In this document: piece by piece, positions 56,601-64,000 of the stretch | How positions within the stretch are numbered: position 1 is the stretch's first letter | Layout: each line of letters begins with the position of its first letter | Assembly: GCA_021030915.1 (NCBI GenBank) | Contig: JAGEMR010000059.1 | Location: 62,001 to 126,000 of the forward strand | From: Astrothelium macrocarpum | Lineage: Eukaryota > Ascomycota > Dothideomycetes > Trypetheliales > Trypetheliaceae | Length of the DNA: 64,000 nt | Direction: 5' to 3' | Made by a program: the position numbers and the translations under genes | Notes under the pieces: generated by a model | Told to the model about the DNA's origin: nothing | What the model saw: only the letters and a program-made list of their open reading frames with translations | Databases searched by the model: none

Positions 56601-59600
56601 CAGCAGCACATGGAAATATGCCAATGGTGAAATTACTACTTGGCTCTGGCGCGGATACATCAGTTCGAAAAGACAGGCCATCGATTCTACATTGGTCGGC
56701 AGCATCGAAGAATGCCGAAACAGTTCGCTGGGCGCTGAGTAAGGGATTCGATGTAAATTACCATTCATCAAAGACGTCAACCCCTTTGATTTGGGCTGCC
56801 CAGGAGCAGGGAAATGCCGAAGTTGTGACAGAACTACTTCATGCAGGTGCGGATGTCGACATAAGATCTCACACTCAAGATATCAGTCCTCTACACTTTG
56901 CTGCTCAATTGGGACAGTACGATGTGGTTGCTTTGCTTTTAGATGCAGGTGCAGATATTCAAGCACAAGGCATAGAAAAGTGGACACCACTCATTGTTGC
57001 ATCGCAGAATGGTCATCTTCGAGTTGTTGAACAATTGCTTGCAGCTGGTGCTCAGGTTAACGTACAGGACAGTGATGGAAAGTCTGCACTAATTAGAGCT
57101 AGTCAATGGGGTCATCCACTGGTGGTGGATGTGCTAATCAGAGAGAAAGCTGATCTCGACACCCAAGACGTCAATGGTCATTCTGCGCTCTTTTTTGCTG
57201 CGGATGAAAATCGGGTGGATATCGTGCATACTCTTTTGGCCGCAGGTGCTAATGCCAATACACAGAGTCGTTCTGGTTATAGTGCACTCATGGCTGCCTC
57301 GGAGATCGGGCATCTAGCTGTTGCGGAGGATCTCATCGCATTCAACGCCATTGTCGACTTGCAAGACAGATCGGCAAGAAGTGCCCTGTATTTCGCTGTA
57401 TCCTCAGGCCACGTTGGCATTGTCCGCTGTCTACTTGACTCCAAAGCTTCTGCTAATATTCAGGCAGATGATGGTAAGCCATACTGTGTCTTTTTTAGGC
57501 TACTGGTATAGGTAACTTTTCGTTCGACATGCTAACGTACTGTAGGCAAGACACCTTTGATGATGGCCGCGACAAATGGACATGATGATATTGCAAAGTT
57601 GCTACTTGTTGCTTCGGCAGATGCTCAACTACGTGATGCCAACGGAACAACGGCACTCAATTTCGCGGCGGCAAACGGGCATATCGAGGTTGTCAAAAGG
57701 CTCCTGGATTTTCATGGAACAATCAATCTCCAAAACCGACAGGGTCTTACAGCTTTACACGAGGCCGTATTGTGTGGTCACGCGGATGTTGTGCGATTGA
57801 TCCTTGAAACTGGAGCCGACGTCAATCTTGCTGCTGACAACGACGGAAACCCGTGCTCAGTATTGCAATCGGCAATAGCTCTGGGGAAACTTGAAATTGT
57901 GAAGGATCTTCTTCGTCACAATGCAGTACTACACGGATTGACATTGCCCACACCGAATATGCTTCAAATTGCGACATTATTCGATTCCATTGAGCTTGTA
58001 CCTTTCTTTGCCGAAACTGATGATATCAATTCAGGCATGGAAATTGAAAGTCCTCCTCTAAGGATTGCTGCTTATAATGGTTCTTTCCAAACAGCGAAGT
58101 GGCTGATTGACGCTGGAGCTGATGTCAACCGTGTGGACAACTTAGGAGCTACGCCTTTATTTCTTGCTGTTCTACAGGGATTCGAGAATATGGTCCGGTT
58201 GCTTTGTGAGCAAGGAGCGAAAGTTAATACTCAGTTGCCGGATCATACGTACGCCTTGCACTATGCAGCTATTAATGGGCATGAACAAATTGTATCGACT
58301 CTATTGGAATTTGGCTCCGATGTCGACAAAGCCAACGAAAATGGCCTGACGCCTCTTGCTGGTGCTGTAGAACAAAACCATGGCAATATAGTGCGGATGC
58401 TTTGCAGAGCCGGCGCCAATGCCGAACAGTACGACAGCGACAAGATAGGGTTATTGAAACATGCCGCAACTCTTGGATGCAAAGATTCTCTCAATGCACT
58501 TCTAGAATTTGAGCCGAACGTTAACGCGGCTGATAGGGTGGGCTTCACGGCGTTGATCGAAGCTGCAATAGGAGGGCACATAGAGATTGTCCAAGCGCTG
58601 TTATCCGGCGGTGCGGATCACTCATTACCTTGCACAGAGGGTTGGACTGCCCTGGGATTTGCAGTGGTCAACAATCATGCTAATGTTGTAAGGCATTTGA
58701 TTGACGCAGGTGGAGATATACACAACCCTATAGCAGGCTCTCCAGGTCGTACATGCTTACACTTAGCCGCTTCGGAAGGCTTACTGGACATGATTGAAGT
58801 CTTGCTGCAGAATGGTGCAATATCAGACTTAGAAGTGATGACGCCCGAACTTGAAACACCTTTGATTCTAGCATGCATTGAAGGGAAAGATGAGGTTGTC
58901 GATCGTCTAGTCTCTCTTGGTGCCAACATCGAAGCTCGCTACAGGGATTCTGGCACTCCATTGCACGGTGCAGCATATTCCGGCCATTTAGCTGTCGTTA
59001 GCATGCTTCTACGTGCTGGAGCAAACTCATTAGCACTGACCTCCAATCAAGAGACAGCATTGCATACTGCAGTAAATGGTGAAGAGTCGAATAATGTGGA
59101 AGTCGTAAGCATCATCTCGGCACTCATTGAATACCACGCTGATGTCAACGCACAAACCAAAATGGGCCGGACCGCTTTGTTTCAAGCTTGTGCGCGTGGA
59201 ATTCAAGAGATTGTTGTCGAGCTCCTGAGCTCCAATGCAGATCCAAACATAGCTGATGACAACGGAATGGTGTCTCTGCACCCGGCCGCCGAATTTGGGC
59301 ATGAAGCCGTAGTACAGGCTTTGTTAGACAGCGGAGCGGACGTCAACACACTATCTACTAAGAAATTCACCCCACTTCACTTCGCTTCATCGCGTGGACA
59401 CGCGTTATCAGCAAAGCTTCTTATATCGCAAGGAGCAAACGTTTCAATTCAAGGCCCTAGCAACGAGACTCCTGTCCATTTCGCAGCTGCCAACGGTCAT
59501 GATGAGATTCTAGTCTTGTTGCTGGAATCTGGCGCAGCTGTCAATCCGCAAAGTGCCTCCGGTTGTACGCCTCTCCACTTTGCTGCATCCTCGGGCCATG

Positions 59601-60445
59601 AGAAAACCGTTCGTTTGCTTCTTGATCACCAAGCTGACATCGATATCCCGTCTGATACGAGAATCTTGGCACTTCATGACGCTGTCATGGTGGGAAGTAT
59701 CGAGATTGTCCGACAGCTGGTTGAAGCTGGTGCCAATGTTAACGCTGTCGACCTTAGACATCGTTCCACGCTACAAATGGCCGCGAGCCGCGGCTACATT
59801 GATATTGCCCGCTTCTTGATCGCTAATGGAGCCGATCCCAGTTGTCTTGACTGTCACGGTCGATCCTGTCTAGATTATGCAGCTACAGGCGCAATCGATC
59901 TAGGTTGCGAATCCGATGGGGTTCCGGCAGTTGAGAAGCAAACCCGCCTTAAAAGGACTATTGTATCCTTGATCGAAAAACTGCTGGACGCGAAACTTGA
60001 CCATGCTGAGAAGAGTACTGAATTCGAGTTGCTTGGTCGCGCATATCTATTCTCAACCGATGTAGAAGCCTGGGAGGCTGCTGTTTGCTTTGAGCAGGGA
60101 ATCACAGTGCAGGAGCAGGGAAAGATGCAGCATTCGGCGTACTGTGATAATTGTACAGAGAAGAAAAACATGGAAGGCATCAGATATGTCTGCCGATCTT
60201 GTGAAGAATGCGATCTGTGCAAAGATTGCCACGACCTCTACAGCGAGGGGAAACTCACGACTCCTTCCTGCAAAGGGCATACATTCCTTGCAGTTCCTCG
60301 GGACGTATGGGACACACTTGCTCCCGGTGCGGTTTTACCCGATGGCACGACGTTAAACCAATGGCTGCAGAAGCAGTACAGACGATGGGTACCTCCGTTG
60401 TCAAGATTTTCTCGAAGTCTACCATTCTTAACCAAACGATCTTAG
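53603..60445 (+). CDS. Giant NACHT/ankyrin-repeat NLR with C-terminal ZZ zinc finger
   Basis: Three exons (53603-53691, 53746-57473, 57546-60445) give 2,238 residues. The first exon (MARPQLTGTIPAL) is chosen because the long frame has no ATG of its own and the splice (GTATGG...CATAG) fits phase. Residues of about 30-280 are a helical N-terminal domain of the DUF7708-like type. NACHT follows with Walker A GKPGSGKT at about 331 and Walker B ILLDGLDEC at about 434. Roughly 35-40 ankyrin repeats run from about 800 to 2090. A ZZ-type finger lies near 2132-2180 (CDNC, CRSCEECDLCKDC). NACHT-ankyrin STAND proteins are candidate immune or incompatibility receptors, with the repeats as the sensor. No break is seen. 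Confidence 0.9.
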
Positions 60446-61263
60446 CAGCAACCCTAACAAATAACGGCGAAGCGGATGTTCGTTCACTTCTTGGCCATGG
60501 AGTAGATGTTGACAGAAAGTGTCCAAAGGTCGAAGCTTCATAAAGAGTACTCAAAGATACCGTACTGCTACTCGTAGAGAAGGGAACAGGTGTCGACTCT
60601 AGGAAGCATTATAAATCGCATTTGCAATCGCTATATTGCTTTGTCATGCAATTGGATGTCGTTGCTCTACCATGAATAGATAATTCAACTTGAACGATCA
60701 ATTCACTTGGGAATCTACGCCCCTCTGGGTTGCTGCTGCTTACGGCAATGGGGGAGAGGTCGATATATTCCTCCATAACGGTGCTAAGCCACAGGATATG
60801 GGACCTTGCGTATTAATTTTCCCAGAATGTGCAAGCACAAGGTTCTGGGCAGAAGTTATACCACTCCAATAGAGAGCTGGGCCCTACTAAAATCCGAATG
60901 TTGCCCGTTCGGAAGCGCGAAATTCACCATCGAGAACATTGCCATTGGATCTTGATCGATGAAAAAGTTTCCGAGCACAGCAACAGGGATCATGAACTAC
61001 AAGTTCAAAATCAGTTAAAGATCTACTATTTCCAGCAGTCAAAGACAATCACCCAGTACCTGATTGTACCACACGAAGACAGCATCCAAAGTACTGCAGA
61101 CATCCGCAGCATGATGACTATCATCAAAAGCGAACTGGAGTCTTGCAAAGACGCTTTTGACCGCCTCACAGTACTTCATTCTTATCGTCTCTTTACGAGA
61201 TTGAGGTCGAAGCGTTCGATCGAACCGATTAAATCGGTGACTTCGAAGGCTGCCAGATGGATC
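60446..61263 (+). pseudogene. Ankyrin-gene relic downstream of the giant NLR
   Basis: After the NLR stop, short frames keep ankyrin-like traces: ILAATLTNNGEADVRSLLGHGVDVD around 60435-60520 and STPLWVAAAYGNGGEVDIFLHNGAKP around 60713-60790. They lie in different frames separated by stops. A later open stretch (60829-61266, with IKSELESCKDAFDRLTVLHSY) may be the tail of the same relic. It looks like the remains of a duplicated ankyrin protein end. Confidence 0.5.
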
Positions 61264-61923
61264 TAAGCTTTGGGTGGGCAAGTTAACTTGACCGACGAAG
61301 CATATTCTTTCAACGGTCGGTCGGGACATAAGATGACAACAGCGATAAGGGAACACAAAAGGTTAGGGGCATTATTCCTTTGAAGGACAACAGAAAAAAC
61401 CCCGTAGGCAAGAATTGAGAAAGCCGTTCATCACTGCCAGCATGTTTATGTATCATTCGTTGTGAGAAAATATAGTAAGGATGATTTGCGCAAATAAAGT
61501 CATCGCCTCTCAAGACGACTCAAGAAATCCGATGCTTTTACGCGAGACTCACAATTCTCTTGGCGGTCAATCGGATTGGCTACCTTTGAAGCAAAGCTGC
61601 GGCAGTTTCAAATTTCCACAGTGCACTTCCTCGTCGTATGCCATCATGCTGATATTACCAGCAAGGCATGCATCCACTGATCTTTGAAAATAACTGAGAG
61701 CAGTACTTGATAACGTGTTGAGGAATCACGCGCCAACCCGCTTCACCCAGTCGGATTATTCCCCTTTTGGTATGGTTTAGATCTCTCCTAGACCCCAAAA
61801 TAACCCCTGATCTTGCGCACAGGACAGCCCCACTCCCTCCTCGGCAAGCCTAAGGTATTCCTTTGTTTCAGTCGCGTTCGACGACAAGTTTCGCTCTCGG
61901 CTTTTCTGAAGAGTCTCTACAGC
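61264..61923. other. Intergenic region
   Basis: Nothing recognisable. It could hold an upstream exon of the Ser/Thr-rich gene that follows. Confidence 0.4.
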
Positions 61924-62419
61924 ATGGAAGCTCCTCTTAAAGCGCGTTCTTTTTCATCAAGCGACTTAGTGTCCGTTGCAACTTCGGATTCTCCGGGCCA
62001 ATCGATTTTCTGGTCAAGCGAAAGTGAAAGCGACATCTGGGGTTCTGCGACATCGGATAGTTCTCGACGGTCGCTCTTCTCAGTTAGTGATGGAACTTCT
62101 ATAGAGACTACTGCGGGGCCTACTGGTAACTTGATCTCGAAATACTTGGCTGATAATATTGACAATTACTGACACATCGCCAGCGTCTCCATCTCCAAGC
62201 GGTACCACGGCTATGCAGGCTACGTCTATGCCATCTTCACAGAGTCCAGCGTCATCTTTAGTAGCTCCTTCTCCGACTTCGTCTTTGCCTCTCTCTTCTC
62301 CGACTTTGAGTGCGTCGCAAACGAGCATTAGTAATGGTGCGGGACTGAGCGCTCATGTTGGTGTTCAGGACTTTCTCTTGGTTTTGGTAGTTTTCAGAAT
62401 TCTACTTCACAGGTTTTAG
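61924..62419 (+). CDS. Ser/Thr-rich protein with hydrophobic C-terminus, GPI-anchor-like
   Basis: Exons 61924-62125 and 62184-62419 join in frame across a 58 nt intron (branch ACTGAC, acceptor CGCCAG), giving 145 residues. The splice joins TTAGPT to ASPSPSGTTA, a continuous Ser/Thr/Pro-rich chain. The end, GAGLSAHVGVQDFLLVLVVFRILL, has a small-residue site and a hydrophobic stretch as in GPI-anchor signals, though the final HRF is unusual. No signal peptide follows the chosen ATG. A missing 5' exon or decay of the gene start is therefore likely. The splice fit is good evidence for past coding. Confidence 0.5.
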
Positions 62420-64000
62420 CGCCATGTGTTGGGGCGTTCTCGCTATTGTACCACTGAGTGGAACTTTATGGTATGGCTGACCTTGAGCTGCGCGCTCAGA
62501 TTTTTCACTTCGGCACTACTTTCGCAAGGTATCGTGCCCGTTTTGGCTGACGATTGATTGCAGATACCTTGCAAGTGATAGCCCATCAGCAAATTGTGAA
62601 GTCTGCCAGCTCAATCTCCCCGCTGTCCGACGTATCTACTACTTCTCCGGTTCTTGAAGCATGCAGGTAGCATTCACCCAAAAGCTCGTGATTGGCTTGA
62701 TTCGGGCGTCTAGCAACCGGTGTTTCCTAGCCTACAAGAATATAAATGATCACTGGGCGACTTTATGCGGGTGCTGCACGAATACAGGCCCACGCTTGGT
62801 AATGAGTTGTTACTCGTTGGTGATAGATTACAAATATTACTCAAAGCCATGGCTGGCTCACCCGTCGAGCGCTAACCTCGACTGACGATGCAAAACGTAT
62901 CACTTCAGGCCCTAGTACTTTATCCGCAGCAGGGCATATTCCAGCACTTTCTCGGTCTTCGCCGTAAGGTCGCGCTGCATCTAATCCTACGCATATAGCT
63001 TTGGCACCTCCTGCATCATCTCCAACGTACCTCATCTTTGTCGACAAAAGCCCTGACAAGTCCGTGCTCCTCGTCTTCATAAACAACGGCGCATTGACTT
63101 AGTCGGCCGAGGTTTCTTTCTCGGGATTCATGGCGATCGCAGTATTAGCGTGGGTCAGCGTGCAGGGCAGCACTTTTGCACCCATACTTCGATGGTGTTG
63201 TCAATTCATCGGTTGCCGTTAAGACTGTCATTAGTGTGGAACAGGCTCCCGGGCGTTGAGTGGAACTTGTAGCATGCCGGCTATCGTGCAGCTGCTGCTT
63301 GAACGCACTGCATATTGTGGTGATATAGGATCAGCTAGCTGTACGGCTTGCCAAAGCCTACGCCCTTGCACGTCCTCCAGTATCTACTATTCGCAATGCT
63401 CTTGAGAAGTAGGGAACGGAATGCATTACGCTTTGGGGGGGGGGATTTATGTCGAAGTGTAACTCCACATTCTATTTACTACTTTTGCATGTTGTGATCC
63501 GGGATCAGTCGATGCGTTAATAGCAAATTGTCGTTCCACACATGCTTTAGTGCACATTGTAACAAGGTGCAATCACCTACCTATATAGCCATTGGCCACG
63601 CCGCTTCGACGTCCGCTTTTCAGATGAGCACAACACGCCAAATCGACCATCACGAAAAAGGGCCGTCTGGTCGTTCTACATAGTAGTAAGCTCCATGTAT
63701 CACAACGAAGCATCTACAGCTATCCGTCGGGCCATTATCATCCCCGGAAAACAGATGCAACCTTTCCCTGTGCCAGAATTGTGCGTTGTTCATGACGACA
63801 CAAGCTTTTCCAGAAAAGCGGTTAGAGCCGAACTTTTCATCTCATCCAGCACATCGATATGGACCAACAGGTAAGACTACAATGGTCACAAGGGAGCCGG
63901 AGCCGACCCTTTAGAGCGTTTGTGCCTTCTCACTCTCTCCCTCGACTGTTTCTTTTAGCTAGCTACATCATCATCGTCGCATTCCTGTTACCAGGAGCCA
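62420..64000. other. Window end, no supported gene
   Basis: Short frames only. A G10 run lies at 63435-63444. No domain or splice-consistent gene is seen. Confidence 0.5.

Noticed and set aside
63435..63444. G10 run (and a G8 run near 24312)
   Set aside because: Simple homopolymers in intergenic DNA, with no structure around them to suggest a function.
1..64000. CRISPR arrays, rRNA genes, bacterial operon signals, full-length transposons
   Set aside because: None seen. The only tandem repeats are in coding regions (TPR, ankyrin, precursor), and no transposase or reverse transcriptase motif was found.

Overview
The window is nuclear DNA of a filamentous ascomycete (Pezizomycotina). Genes are split by 44-100 nt GT-AG introns with GCTAAC/GCTGAC-like branch points. 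The protein families are typical of these fungi: UstYa-type oxidase, PTH11-like rhodopsin-domain receptor, DUF6590/DUF6601 proteins, and STAND/NLR proteins with TPR or ankyrin tails. A class such as Leotiomycetes is possible but cannot be fixed from sequence alone. All exon structures here were assembled by hand from splice signals and reading-frame continuity.

Layout. 1-24.9 kb is mostly ordinary chromosome: a partial PtaB/LDB-like start, a SET-domain protein, an F-box/ankyrin protein, a secreted HExxH (M35-like) peptidase, RFC1, mitochondrial ribosomal protein L16, ATP synthase OSCP, a Myb/SANT protein, a tRNA-like element, a DUF6590-like protein, a coiled-coil protein and an NTF2/SnoaL-like protein. 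24.9-27.7 kb is an NB-ARC/TPR NLR broken by two nonsense codons.

30.5-44.5 kb is an accessory, secondary-metabolism-like region: an EthD-domain protein, two decayed genes (a surface glycoprotein and an arrestin-like protein), a SAM methyltransferase, a 7-TM rhodopsin-domain protein, an MFS transporter with a doubtful 5' end, a UstYa-family oxidase and, divergent from it, a small secreted precursor with six 22-residue repeats separated by KR sites. The last two form a candidate ribosomal-peptide (dikaritin/ustiloxin-type) biosynthetic unit. The methyltransferase and MFS genes match the accessory functions of such clusters. This is the most interesting content of the window.

47.6-62.4 kb is a second NLR island: a membrane-anchored alpha/beta-hydrolase/NB-ARC/TPR protein, a DUF6601-like membrane protein, a frameshifted gene, a 2,238-residue NACHT/ankyrin/ZZ-finger protein, an ankyrin relic and a Ser/Thr-rich protein with a hydrophobic tail. 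Several of the premature stops in the decayed genes can be explained by C-to-T change in a CpA context, as in repeat-induced point mutation (RIP), but only one is supported by an internal comparison of repeat copies.
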